Positions 18,895 through 28,008 of a DNA stretch of 64,000 nt are shown in pieces (the first letter of the stretch is position 1; each line of letters starts with the position of its first letter). The translations under genes and the position numbers were made by a program. Source of the stretch: Marinomonas colpomeniae (lineage in GTDB: Bacteria > Pseudomonadota > Gammaproteobacteria > Pseudomonadales > Marinomonadaceae); NCBI RefSeq assembly GCF_014803385.1, contig NZ_JACYFC010000005.1, forward strand, positions 124,001-188,000, in the 5' to 3' direction. The notes under the pieces were generated by a model. The model was not told where the DNA came from and ran no database searches. It worked only from the letters and a program-made list of their open reading frames with translations.

Positions 18895-20187
18895 TTAAAT
18901 ACTTTTATAACGGCGCCATGCTTTAAAGCAGCCTTCATACACTGGCTCACGAATAAAGGCACCAAGGTCTTTTTTCATCGTTGTGACTGGCAGCATAATT
19001 TCTTGCTCTGGCGTACCTGTCAATAATTGCGCCATGGCTTGTCCGCAAGCCGTTCCCGTTGTAATTCCACGACCGTTATAACCTATTGGTGTGTACAAGC
19101 CAGGAGCTGGATTATGGATATGAGGTAAATGGTCTGGTGTCAGCGCCATTTTACCGTGCCATGATTTTTCAAATTTCACTGTCCCAAGAAAAGGAAACAT
19201 TTTATTAATCTGTTTCTGAGCCCAAGACTCTGAAGCTGAGTCATTTTTTCCAGCCAATTTACCCATGCTGCCAATAATTAATCGTCCAAATTTATCTTTC
19301 CGAATGGAAAACATCACCAAGCCAGTATCCCAAACGCTTTGTTCTTCTGGCAAGATTTTATCGGCCAAATCACCAAGAGGCTCTGTCGCTACTTGATAAA
19401 AATGAATAGAGGTAAAGGTTTGTTTTAAACCTGGCCACAGATCATCCGTATAAGCATTAGTTGCAATAATCACTTTATTAGCAGTTACTGTGCCACGATC
19501 TGTTTCAATCAGCCATTTATCTCCAACTTGACTGAGTTTTTGTGCTCGTGTTTCAGAATGAATTGTTGCTCCAGAGGCCATGGCGGCTTCGGCAAGGCCT
19601 TGTGCGTATCCCATTGGGTTTATTGTTCCTGCTTGAGGATCAAGCAAACCACCATAAAAACGCGGCGTGCCTATTTTTTCTTCTGCCTCACGTGCACTTA
19701 AAAGCTTCACATCACGTCCTCGACGCTGCCATTCTTGTGCACGGGCGGCAAGTTCTTTATAGCCTGCAGCTGAATGCGCCGCATGAATAGTGCCATTACG
19801 TGTGGCTTCACATTGCATATTGAAACGTTCAATTAATGAAAAAACAGTATCTGGTGCCTTTCCCATAGCATCAAGGAAACGATTAGCAACTCTTTCCCCT
19901 AATACAGTACGGACATCTTGTGGCGGCAGCCAAATACCAGGATTAACCATGCCACAATTTCGACCTGAACCACCAAACCCTACTTTTTCTCCTTCAAGAA
20001 CTAAACACTCAACACCTTTTTCTGCCAAATGTAACGCTGTTGATGAACCAGTGTATCCACCACCGATAATCGCAACGTCTGTAACCTTATCACCGTCTAA
20101 AGGTATTGCTGTAGGAGCGACTGGTGCAGATATATCCCACAAAGAAATTGCATACTGTGTCGAGCCCAATACTGCGCCTCTATTCAT
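18895..20187 (-). CDS. FAD-dependent amine/amino-acid oxidoreductase (DadA/PuuB-like)
   Basis: A 430-residue DAO-fold flavoprotein. The dinucleotide-binding motif is VAIIGGGYTGSSTALHLAEKG (residues about 36-56), followed by GFGGSGRNCGMVNPG, resembling gamma-glutamylputrescine oxidase and sarcosine oxidase-type enzymes. A C-terminal GYNGRGITTGTACG completes the FAD site. The start at 20187 is preferred over the longer open frame because AGGTGG lies just upstream. It is the first gene of the operon with hyuA-hyuB-SDR, so it may oxidise the N-substituted amino acid released by the hydantoinase; that coupling is inference. Confidence 0.88.
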   Translation of the reverse strand: MNRGAVLGSTQYAISLWDISAPVAPTAIPLDGDKVTDVAIIGGGYTGSSTALHLAEKGVECLVLEGEKVGFGGSGRNCGMVNPGIWLPPQDVRTVLGERVANRFLDAMGKAPDTVFSLIERFNMQCEATRNGTIHAAHSAAGYKELAARAQEWQRRGRDVKLLSAREAEEKIGTPRFYGGLLDPQAGTINPMGYAQGLAEAAMASGATIHSETRAQKLSQVGDKWLIETDRGTVTANKVIIATNAYTDDLWPGLKQTFTSIHFYQVATEPLGDLADKILPEEQSVWDTGLVMFSIRKDKFGRLIIGSMGKLAGKNDSASESWAQKQINKMFPFLGTVKFEKSWHGKMALTPDHLPHIHNPAPGLYTPIGYNGRGITTGTACGQAMAQLLTGTPEQEIMLPVTTMKKDLGAFIREPVYEGCFKAWRRYKSI

Positions 20188-20512
20188 ACTTACCACCTGA
20201 ATTAATGTTTCTATATGCAGAACAATCATATCAACATACAAAACATTATCTTAGTTTTTAATAAAAATCTACTGCCCTAAAACAAATTTCTCGATCAATT
20301 CAATTTTTTTAGTTTTAGGTCAAACCAATTTTGGAAATAAAACTATAAACATGGAAAAGCGCTCATTTTTTTATAAAAATGAGTCATATACTGAGAGATA
20401 CGCTATTGAGTTATAAACAAATAACGATGAAAAATGCTACTTAGGTAAATGAAATATACGCTTTTGTGAATCAGTCAAAGACGTCATCACACGGTAATAA
20501 AGTGTCACTCTA
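20188..20512. other. Intergenic region upstream of the FAD-hyuAB-SDR operon
   Basis: This 325-base AT-rich gap must hold the minus-strand promoter of the hyu operon and the end of the ATPase operon transcript. The only structure I can see is a short AT-rich inverted repeat, CTCATTTTT (20362-20370) with AAAAATGAG (20375-20383). No clear promoter or operator was found. Confidence 0.3.
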
Positions 20513-21277
20513 TTAATGATTTAGAATTTGACTCAAAAACGTTTTCGCTCTTTCTGATTGAGGGTTATCAAAAAACGCTTGTGGTGAGTTTTCTTCGATA
20601 ATTTGTCCTGCATCCATAAAGATCACTCGATCAGCCACTTTACGGGCAAAACCCATTTCATGGGTAACACATAACATTGTCATTCCTGTCTCAGCCAAAC
20701 TCACCATGACATCTAGCACTTCAGCGATCATTTCAGGATCTAAAGCCGAGGTAGGCTCATCAAAAAGCATAATGGAAGGATTCATACACAAAGAACGAGC
20801 AATCGCGACACGTTGTTGTTGGCCGCCAGATAATTGGCCTGGAAATTTATCCGCTTGATTATCAATACACACTTTCTTCAAATACGCCATTGCGGCACCT
20901 TCAGCATCAACTTTTGAGAGTCCGCGAACCAACATAGGCGCTAAAGTACAGTTATCTAAAACCGTCATATGAGGAAATAGGTTAAAGTGTTGAAAGCACA
21001 TACCAACATCTTTTCGGATGGATTGGATATTGGAGAGGTTCCCATTTAGTTGTGTTCCAAGCACATTGATGTCGCCAGCTTGATGCTCTTCCAAATGATT
21101 AAGACAGCGAATCATCGTAGACTTCCCTGAACCCGATGGCCCGCAAATGACAATTCTTTCGCCTTTTTTAACCTTTAAATTTACATCTTTTAAAACATGA
21201 AAATCGCCATACCACTTATTCATATCCGTAATAGAAATGGCGATTTCTTCAGGGGAAGTATTTGATATTGTATTCAT
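20513..21277 (-). CDS. Amino-acid ABC transporter ATP-binding protein (AapP-like)
   Basis: A 254-residue polar amino-acid transporter ATPase. Walker A is GPSGSGKST (46-54), the signature LSGGQQQ begins at 148, Walker B is [13 protein letters not shown] from 168, and the switch His is in VTHEMGF. No cognate permease lies in the same operon. The AapJ-AapQ-AapM-like genes at 24587-27882, on the other strand, lack an ATPase, so this is very probably their missing subunit. It follows the C-S lyase and VOC genes on the minus strand. A 12-bp tandem repeat lies in its leader. Confidence 0.9.
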   Translation of the reverse strand: MNTISNTSPEEIAISITDMNKWYGDFHVLKDVNLKVKKGERIVICGPSGSGKSTMIRCLNHLEEHQAGDINVLGTQLNGNLSNIQSIRKDVGMCFQHFNLFPHMTVLDNCTLAPMLVRGLSKVDAEGAAMAYLKKVCIDNQADKFPGQLSGGQQQRVAIARSLCMNPSIMLFDEPTSALDPEMIAEVLDVMVSLAETGMTMLCVTHEMGFARKVADRVIFMDAGQIIEENSPQAFFDNPQSERAKTFLSQILNH

Positions 21278-21293
21278 TTGCCTATCCTGCCTT

Positions 21294-21324
21294 GTTAAAT
21301 CAAATGTTAAATCAAATGTTAAAT
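21294..21324 (-). repeat. 12-bp tandem repeat, about 2.6 copies, in the leader of the ATPase gene
   Basis: On the plus strand GTTAAATCAAAT occurs at 21294-21305 and 21306-21317, then GTTAAAT at 21318-21324. It lies 17-47 bases upstream of the ATPase start codon on the minus strand, between it and the VOC gene. Confidence 0.9.
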
Positions 21325-21373
21325 TTTTACTGTCTTATAACGGTTTCTTAGAACCAAAAAATGAGTACTTTAT

Positions 21374-22021
21374 TTATTTAAGGAAAACCGTATCGCCACT
21401 TGGCACTTTCATATTAAAAGAGACACTTTTCTGATCACCTTTAATGATGGAAGCAAGTTGAGAAACACCGAGTGCTTGAAGAACGTCTTCTAGCTTTTCA
21501 GGATCAGGGTGAGTCAAAACAACACTTTCAAGTGTTAAGCCTAATTCCTTCATGCCTGTTGATGGGTGTGCACCTGGCGACCATTCGATAAAGGTTGGTA
21601 TTAATCCGTTTTCCGAAAGGGAGCCATCTTTAGGGATATTTAAACGCCAACTTCTCTCACCTCGAGTAAATGTGACCACTTCACCCATATCAATTGGGCT
21701 ATTCGCCATTACAGCATCAAGGTCAGTGGTACCAACAACCCAATGATAAGCGCACGCACTCTTTTTAAAACGAGCTTGAACGTGTGGATTGTCCATATCA
21801 AACCAACGAGCTCGGTTAGGCATCGGTGCGTCAGGATCCACGGAAAGAATTTCAATAAAACTTTCATTGCCAACAGGGGCAACACAGTTATGTGTGCTCA
21901 TTGCGTCATGTTTACTCGCTTTTGGTAACACAACGCCTAATATTTTTTGTAAAGCATCCATACCTTGTTCAAGGCTGTCTGCACCAATTACTATATGATC
22001 AATTTTATTTTTTACCGTCAT
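21374..22021 (-). CDS. VOC-family glyoxalase-like protein
   Basis: About 215 residues, opening KIDHIVIGADSLEQGMDAL, typical of the Glyoxalase_3-like (PF13468) group, with a second half starting around GLTLESVVLTHPDPEKLEDV. The ATG at 22021 is preferred to the GTG six bases earlier because of spacing to AGAG. It begins 23 bases after the C-S lyase stop and precedes the transporter ATPase, so it probably handles a metabolite of the same pathway, perhaps an alpha-keto or aldehyde product. Function not known. Confidence 0.8.
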   Translation of the reverse strand: MTVKNKIDHIVIGADSLEQGMDALQKILGVVLPKASKHDAMSTHNCVAPVGNESFIEILSVDPDAPMPNRARWFDMDNPHVQARFKKSACAYHWVVGTTDLDAVMANSPIDMGEVVTFTRGERSWRLNIPKDGSLSENGLIPTFIEWSPGAHPSTGMKELGLTLESVVLTHPDPEKLEDVLQALGVSQLASIIKGDQKSVSFNMKVPSGDTVFLK

Positions 22022-22044
22022 CGTCACTGTCTCTATTCAATGTA

Positions 22045-23226
22045 TTATTTAAGAAATTTAAAACCCGTTTGCAAATCGCTGATCAAGGAAGAACTGTCTT
22101 CAAGACCAATATTGAATCGAACAACGGGTCCTACTGAATTCCAACTTGTCGCTGTTCTAAATGGCGTTGGATCAACGGGAAGAATTAAACTTTCAAATCC
22201 TCCCCAACTTAAACCTATGCCAAACATTTCTAAGCTGTTGATCATGGCTCGTATTTTATTTTCTGTCCCTGATCGAAAAACCACACTAAACAAACCTGCT
22301 ACGCCGTTAAAATCACGTTGCCAAAATTCATGCCCTGGACAATCTTGATGGGCGGGGTGCAGAATGCGTTCGACTTCTGGTTGCTGCTCTAACCATTCAA
22401 TACACTGTAAAGTACTCTCAGCATGTTGACGTAATCGAACAGACAAGGTTCGCAAGCCACGTAACGCAAGAAAAACATCGTTTGCCCCTGCGCGATCGCC
22501 AATCGACAAGCTCATTTTTCTGACGGTTTGATAATTCTCTTCTGACGTAGCAACAATCAAACCCAGCATGGCATCAGAATGTCCACTGATGTACTTCGAA
22601 CCAGAATGCACAACCACATCGACACCTAATAGCAGAGGCTGACAAAGCAAAGGCGTCGCCCACGTTCCATCCAAAATAGTGACAACACTGGCTTGTTTTG
22701 CAACTTGTGCAATGGCAGGAATATCAGGTACTTCAAATGTTGCTGAACCAGGCGCTTCGAAAAAGACAACATGAGTATTGTCTTGAATCAGCCCTGCTAA
22801 CGCTTCACCCATCATAGGATCGAAATACGTAACACTGACGCCATACTGTTTGAGCACATTGTCACAAAAAGCACGCGTAGGGCCGTAAACGGTATCGGCG
22901 ACAAGGACATGGGAACCGGCATTCAAAAATGCCATTAAAGAAACAACGCAGGCAGTCAAACCAGAAGATACCGCTACACAGCCTGCTCCCTGTTCAAGCT
23001 CAGCCATCATACTTTCTAATTCAAAGGTGGCTGGATTTCCATAACGACCGTAATACAAGGTGCCTTTCTGATAGCGAGAATCCCGAGCTTGCTCAAATTC
23101 TTCTAGAGTATTGAACAACATGGTAGACGCCTGATGCATTGGCAAATTTACCGATCTACCATTACTTACTGTATCGCGTCCCAAATGAATCAGTGCATTT
23201 GTTAAATTTTCATTATTTTTTTTCAA
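22045..23226 (-). CDS. PLP-dependent C-S lyase, cystathionine beta-lyase (MetC) type
   Basis: A Cys/Met-metabolism PLP enzyme. The TTG at 23226 is chosen as start because GAAGGA sits eight bases before it and no suitable ATG exists; the product is then 393 residues, against 395 for E. coli MetC. The PLP lysine is K211 in HSGSKYISGHSDAML (E. coli K210), the pyridine-N aspartate is D186 in ILDGTWATP, and RYGNPAT and SSGLTA bind phosphate. Such enzymes release pyruvate, ammonia and a thiol from cystathionine, cystine or S-alkylcysteines. Location in an operon with an amino-acid transporter ATPase, next to an IclR gene, suggests a catabolic C-S lyase rather than methionine biosynthesis; that is inference. 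Confidence 0.9.
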   Translation of the reverse strand: MKKNNENLTNALIHLGRDTVSNGRSVNLPMHQASTMLFNTLEEFEQARDSRYQKGTLYYGRYGNPATFELESMMAELEQGAGCVAVSSGLTACVVSLMAFLNAGSHVLVADTVYGPTRAFCDNVLKQYGVSVTYFDPMMGEALAGLIQDNTHVVFFEAPGSATFEVPDIPAIAQVAKQASVVTILDGTWATPLLCQPLLLGVDVVVHSGSKYISGHSDAMLGLIVATSEENYQTVRKMSLSIGDRAGANDVFLALRGLRTLSVRLRQHAESTLQCIEWLEQQPEVERILHPAHQDCPGHEFWQRDFNGVAGLFSVVFRSGTENKIRAMINSLEMFGIGLSWGGFESLILPVDPTPFRTATSWNSVGPVVRFNIGLEDSSSLISDLQTGFKFLK

Positions 23227-23580
23227 TGCCAATATCCTTCTTCGATGTTGATGCACTTTAAAACACAACGACAAATCGTGTCAATATTCGGAACAAAAGT
23301 TTTAATATGAGAACCGATTTTGTGCATTTTTAAATACACTGCACCATAAAGGTGTCTTTATACGATGCATCCTTGGCGTTTCAGCTTTAATTCAACATAC
23401 GATCTCTTTATACTGACTGCATCTGAACACTTATAAATTTGGGCACACAAAAGCAAAAGATGGCATTGACCATCTGAAGTATTGATTCTATCAACAGTGT
23501 TTTTCTCGTTTTCAGTCGGTATTCCAATGAGTTACCTATACTGACGATTAATGTTTTATTAAAACTAAGGTTAAAAATTC
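23227..23580. promoter_or_regulatory. Divergent control region between C-S lyase and IclR genes
   Basis: A 354-base gap between divergently read genes, AT-rich, so it must carry promoters for both. I see a small hairpin CACC-ATAAA-GGTG near 23341-23353 and a weak, interrupted inverted repeat (TCAGT at 23512, ACTGA at 23540). Neither is strong enough to call an IclR operator. Confidence 0.3.
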
Positions 23581-24333
23581 ATGACTGGAAGGGTAGATTC
23601 AACACTGTCAAAAGGACTGTCCGTTATTGAAGCGCTTGCAGCAGCAGACAAAGGAATAGGCGTATCCGAGCTGGCACGTAACCTAAACCTTACGAAATCT
23701 AATACATTTAGACTGTTACAGACCTTAATTATTCATGGATATGTAAAACAAGATCAAAATAAGCAGTACTCAGCGACAATGAAGGCATGGAAAATTGGCC
23801 AAATGATCATGGAAAAGCTTGATCTACCGCGCCTATCGATTAGTCAGATGCAATACCTTTCTAGCATTACTGGTGAAGCGGTTTATTTGTCAGTACTTGA
23901 TGGTTTATCTACTCTTTATATTGAAAAGGTAGAAAGCACAAAAGCAATCCGAACCTACACTCCCAAAGGCGGTAATGCGCCTATTCATTGTGTTGCAACG
24001 GGGAAAGCATTACTGGCTTTTAACTACGATACCCTAAGAGAAAAGTTAATCGGCAACCTTGGTTCTTACACAGACAAAACCATCACAACGATAGAAGCGC
24101 TGGACGTTGAAGTCGACAACATTAGAGAGCGTGGTGTTGCCATTGATTTAGGAGAATACCGAGCGGAAGTATTGAGTATTGCCGCGCCTGTCTTCTCTTC
24201 AAACAATGAAGCCATTGCTTCAATTGGTATTTCTGCCCCAGCAATCAACCTATCCGAAGAAGACATTGAGAAGATCATACATACCGTAAAACAGGCAGCA
24301 CAGAGCCTGAGCAGTACACTCAAAGACATCTAA
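23581..24333 (+). CDS. IclR-family transcriptional regulator
   Basis: A 250-residue regulator. The N-terminal winged helix (residues 5-65, GVSELARNLNLTKSNTFRLL) is followed by an IclR effector domain (about 75-245) with YLSVLDGLSTLYIEKVES, the PIHCVATGKALLA block and RGVAIDLGEYRAEVLSIAAPVF. It lies between the minus-strand lyase operon and the plus-strand transporter operon, and is the natural regulator of both. A terminator follows it. The effector is unknown. Confidence 0.93.
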   Translation: MTGRVDSTLSKGLSVIEALAAADKGIGVSELARNLNLTKSNTFRLLQTLIIHGYVKQDQNKQYSATMKAWKIGQMIMEKLDLPRLSISQMQYLSSITGEAVYLSVLDGLSTLYIEKVESTKAIRTYTPKGGNAPIHCVATGKALLAFNYDTLREKLIGNLGSYTDKTITTIEALDVEVDNIRERGVAIDLGEYRAEVLSIAAPVFSSNNEAIASIGISAPAINLSEEDIEKIIHTVKQAAQSLSSTLKDI

Positions 24334-24352
24334 GCACCAATTTCCTCGCTAT

Positions 24353-24384
24353 AAAAAAACCACCTCATTTCGGGTGGTTTTTTT
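24353..24384 (+). terminator. Terminator after iclR gene
   Basis: Seven A plus CCACC (24353-24364) pair with GGTGG plus seven T (24373-24384), with an 8-base loop. Confidence 0.92.
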
Positions 24385-24586
24385 ATTTTCTAACCGCCCT
24401 CCATAAAATTCAAAACCTTTTATCTTAAATAATAAACATAGGGTTTGCTCTAGGCTCACTCAGATTTAGTCAATCGATATTGCTTGATAACGACAAGAAC
24501 AACATTTTAATTTGACATACATCACGAGTTATTATATCACTAAATAGAACAAGCATTTCACTATATGAAACAAAAGGGATGATAAA

Positions 24587-25627
24587 ATGGTAAAAATACT
24601 AAAACCAGTCTTAACTACCGCCGTTGCTATATGTTCAATTTCAGCGACTCAAATGTCATTTGCAGAAAGTCCTACAGTTAAAACCATTCAAGATCGAGAC
24701 ACTATGTTGTGTAGTGGTCATAACGGAAGTTATTTTGGTTTTGTCGAAGTAAACGATAAAAATGAATGGAAAGGATTGGATATAGATATTTGTCACGCTG
24801 TGACTACCGCCATTTTAGGCGATCCAAGCAAAGCTAAAATCATTCCTCTAAGTTGGGCACAACGTTTCCCTGCTTTGCAATCAGGTGATGTGGATATCAT
24901 TATCAAAGCGACTGGTTGGACAATGGGAAGGGATACAGAATTAGGTTTGCAATTTAGTATGCCTTACTTTTTTGGTGGCACTCAGATGATGGCAAAAGCT
25001 GAACTTGGCGTCACCGAAGCGAAAGATCTAGAAGGCGGCACCATTTGTGTTGAAGCAGGTACAACGAACGAGCGCTTAATCGCAGATAAAATGGCGACTC
25101 TTGGCGTTGACTACAACATTGTTTCTTACGAAAAAAATTCCGAAGTCATGGCAGCTTATCAATCAGGTCGTTGTGATGCTTTTGGTGGTTGGGGCCCAAG
25201 CCTAGCCGTTCTTCGCTCTAGTCAAATGGGTAACCCAAACGACAACGTTATTCTTAGCGACACATTATCCAACGAACCTATTGCCGCCGCGATGAGACAA
25301 GGTGACGAAGGCTTTGTGGATACCGTCAACTGGACTCTAGCCGCTTTATTGCTCGCAGAAGAACATGGTATTACCCAAGCTAACGTTGACGACATGGCGG
25401 CGAACCCAACAAACCCAACGGTTGCACGTTTATTGGGCAGTACGCCAGGTATTGGTGAAAGACTCAACTTACGTGAAACATGGGCTAAAGACGTGATCAA
25501 GGCAGTCGGGAACTTCTCTGAAATCTATGAGCGTAACTTAGGCATGAATTCTCCTTATAAGCTAGAGCGTGGCTTAAATAATCTTTGGAGTCATGGTGGT
25601 TTGCTTTACGCGCCAATTTTAGACTAA
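24587..25627 (+). CDS. General amino-acid ABC transporter substrate-binding protein (AapJ-like)
   Basis: Periplasmic binding protein of 346 residues with a signal peptide (MVKILKPVLTTAVAICSISA, cleavage near residue 26 after MSFA). Mature family hallmarks are LCSGHNGSYFGF, WKGLDIDICHAV, DVDIIIKATGWTMGRDTELGLQF, and the long C-terminal extension ending GGLLYAPI, which separates AapJ/BztA proteins from short binding proteins. The ribosome site AAGGGATG precedes ATG 24587. It heads an operon with two permeases and a molybdoenzyme. Ligand unknown: AapJ homologues accept broad L-amino acids. Confidence 0.9.
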   Translation: MVKILKPVLTTAVAICSISATQMSFAESPTVKTIQDRDTMLCSGHNGSYFGFVEVNDKNEWKGLDIDICHAVTTAILGDPSKAKIIPLSWAQRFPALQSGDVDIIIKATGWTMGRDTELGLQFSMPYFFGGTQMMAKAELGVTEAKDLEGGTICVEAGTTNERLIADKMATLGVDYNIVSYEKNSEVMAAYQSGRCDAFGGWGPSLAVLRSSQMGNPNDNVILSDTLSNEPIAAAMRQGDEGFVDTVNWTLAALLLAEEHGITQANVDDMAANPTNPTVARLLGSTPGIGERLNLRETWAKDVIKAVGNFSEIYERNLGMNSPYKLERGLNNLWSHGGLLYAPILD

Positions 25628-25655
25628 ATCCAACCGGTCAAGGGGCGAGTAAATA

Positions 25656-26777
25656 ATGTCTACCTATATAAAGAAAACGTTTAACGCCAAAAATCAACTC
25701 ATTCAAGTTGCATTTCTCTTGGCCGTCATTGTGATCATTGCGGGCGCTTATATTAGCGCCCGTGATAATTTAGCCGAGTTAGGTATATCGAGTGGATTCG
25801 ACTTTTTAAATCGAGCTACAGGTTGGGGTTATGGTTTTTCTCTGTTAGAAACATCGATCGAAGATCCATATAAATGGACTTTATTTTCTGGCTTCATAAA
25901 CACCTTATTTCTAGGATCAATCACAATTATTTTGCCCACTGCCCTTGGTTTTATTATTGGTACAGCAAGGGACTCATACAACATCACAGTACAAGCAATG
26001 GCAACCTTGTTTATCCAAACTTTCCGTAACATCCCATTAATCCTACAGCTGGTATTTTGGTATGCCGTTTTAATCCATATGCCAAGTCCACGACAAGCAC
26101 ATGCTTTGTTTGATGTCGCCTACTTATCAAATCGAGGCATGATGATACCGAGCCTAAAAATATCGCTGTTTATGCCGATCATCTTGGTTCTAATTCTTAC
26201 GTTTTATTGGACATTCAAAAACAAAATCAATGCGCTGAAAACATTACCTTCATTTTGGGTATATGGCATTCTGTTGGTAGGTACTGCTCTCTATTTACTG
26301 AGTGTTGAAGGCCAGCTTTTATCCATACCGAACCTGAAAGGTTTACGGTTTGTAGGGGGCACAACTATTCCTATTGAATTAATCACCATGATTATCAGTA
26401 CCTCACTTTACGGTGCTGCCTACATTGCTGAAGTCGTTCGAGGCGGATTGAATGAAGTCCCTAAAGGGTTAGTCGAGGCAGGAAAATCATTAGGGTTGAG
26501 TGAGCGCATGATCTGGTTAAGAATAAAGATGCCTATGGCACTCCGCACTATCATTCCACCACTGGGGAACCAATGGGTATTTATGATGAAAGCCACTACC
26601 GTTGGTGTTGCCATCGGCTTTAGCGATCTCTTTATGCTTATTTCCACTTCAATCACTCAATCCGGACAAACGCTCGAATTAATCGCTATTTTAATGGGCT
26701 CTTTCCTGTTAATAAACTTTTCTCTTGCTCAGTTTATTAACTATTTAAACTCTCGAATGACATTAAAAGGACATTAA
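25656..26777 (+). CDS. General amino-acid ABC transporter permease (AapQ-like)
   Basis: A 373-residue inner-membrane permease with the extended N-terminal half typical of AapQ/BztB. Hydrophobic segments occur at about 16-35, 85-105, 120-140, 165-190, 200-215, 245-260 and 335-365. The EAA loop reads EAGKSLGLSERMIWLRIKMP. RNIPLILQLVFWY is a family signature. The ribosome site AAGGGGCGAG is strong. It ends one base before the next permease gene. Confidence 0.92.
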   Translation: MSTYIKKTFNAKNQLIQVAFLLAVIVIIAGAYISARDNLAELGISSGFDFLNRATGWGYGFSLLETSIEDPYKWTLFSGFINTLFLGSITIILPTALGFIIGTARDSYNITVQAMATLFIQTFRNIPLILQLVFWYAVLIHMPSPRQAHALFDVAYLSNRGMMIPSLKISLFMPIILVLILTFYWTFKNKINALKTLPSFWVYGILLVGTALYLLSVEGQLLSIPNLKGLRFVGGTTIPIELITMIISTSLYGAAYIAEVVRGGLNEVPKGLVEAGKSLGLSERMIWLRIKMPMALRTIIPPLGNQWVFMMKATTVGVAIGFSDLFMLISTSITQSGQTLELIAILMGSFLLINFSLAQFINYLNSRMTLKGH

Positions 26778-26778
26778 T

Positions 26779-27882
26779 ATGAGCACTCGAACTCACTCTG
26801 CCTTAGCCCATAAATCAACCTTCAATGTCATCACGAAACGTCTCTTACATTTTTTAAAAACAAGAGCTTTTTTCTCAAAAACAGACAGTATCATTAGTCT
26901 TTGTTTTTTTACTGCCTTGTTCGTTATTATTTATACCATTCTAAGCTGGGCAATATTTGATGCGGTGTGGACAAAGGAAAATGTTGCACAATGTCAGGAT
27001 GCAGTAGGTGCCTGTTGGTCTGTTATTGATGCTCGCTACCGGTTGATCATGTTTGGCCTGTATCCATATGATCTCCATTGGCGGCCCAGTCTGGCATGCC
27101 TAACAATTGTCTCCACCATCATACTTTCTTGCCTACCAAAATTATGGGAGGCAAAACGCCTTTCTTTGCTTTGGCTTGTGGGGTTTACGACTTTTTTCCT
27201 ACTAATGGAAGGCAGTTTGCTTGGGCTTAAACAAGTGACAACCGATCAATGGGGCGGACTGGCATTAACCCTTTTTCTGTTTGCCTCCGTTGTTTTAGTT
27301 GGCATGCCAATGGGGTTAGGTCTGGCATTAGCTCGTCGCTCTAAACTTCCATTAATACGTTATGGCGCGTCCATTTTTATTGATTTGATACGATCTTTGC
27401 CTTTATTGACCACTTTATTTATCGCTGCTGTAGTGATGCCTATTGTCCTTCCAGACTGGATGACTGGTGATAAAATTTGGCGTGTCATTATCGCTTTTTC
27501 ACTGTTCTTTGCCTGTTATCAAGCAGAGGTTTTTCGGGGCGGTTTTCAAGCCATTCCTAAAGGACAATTCGAAGCGGGCGATGCATTAGGGTTAAGCTAT
27601 TTTCAAATTTTAAGTCACATCATAATGCCACAAGTATTTCGCCATTCACTACCTGGCACCATTAATATGGTCGTGATCACCTTTAAAGAAACCGCTATTG
27701 TTATCATCATCGGGTTTTTCGATGTACTCGCCTCGGCAAATGCGGCATTCGGTAGCGGTGAATGGGCGCCGTATTATATGGAAGTCTATGCGTTCGTTGC
27801 GCTTATTTATTGGAGCTTTATTTTTTCACTCAGTCAGTACGGTGCTTATTTGAAAAAGAGAATGCGCATCGCCATTCATTAA
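26779..27882 (+). CDS. General amino-acid ABC transporter permease (AapM-like)
   Basis: Partner permease of 367 residues. Early hydrophobic segment about 40-60, then the conserved FIDLIRSLPLLTTLFIAAVV, and an EAA loop EAGDALGLSYFQILSHIIMP. The pair AapQ-AapM is coupled with one base between them. Both need an ATPase, supplied most likely by the gene at 20513-21277. Confidence 0.92.
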   Translation: MSTRTHSALAHKSTFNVITKRLLHFLKTRAFFSKTDSIISLCFFTALFVIIYTILSWAIFDAVWTKENVAQCQDAVGACWSVIDARYRLIMFGLYPYDLHWRPSLACLTIVSTIILSCLPKLWEAKRLSLLWLVGFTTFFLLMEGSLLGLKQVTTDQWGGLALTLFLFASVVLVGMPMGLGLALARRSKLPLIRYGASIFIDLIRSLPLLTTLFIAAVVMPIVLPDWMTGDKIWRVIIAFSLFFACYQAEVFRGGFQAIPKGQFEAGDALGLSYFQILSHIIMPQVFRHSLPGTINMVVITFKETAIVIIIGFFDVLASANAAFGSGEWAPYYMEVYAFVALIYWSFIFSLSQYGAYLKKRMRIAIH

Positions 27883-28008
27883 AATCACTCTACTTTTCTG
27901 GCGGTTTAATACTGTATGCCGTCAGAAAATATTATTCTGACTAGACAATATGTACTTCATAGAATTCCATTATCTCTGAACAATATTTTAAAAGGTGTCC
28001 ACTTTATA

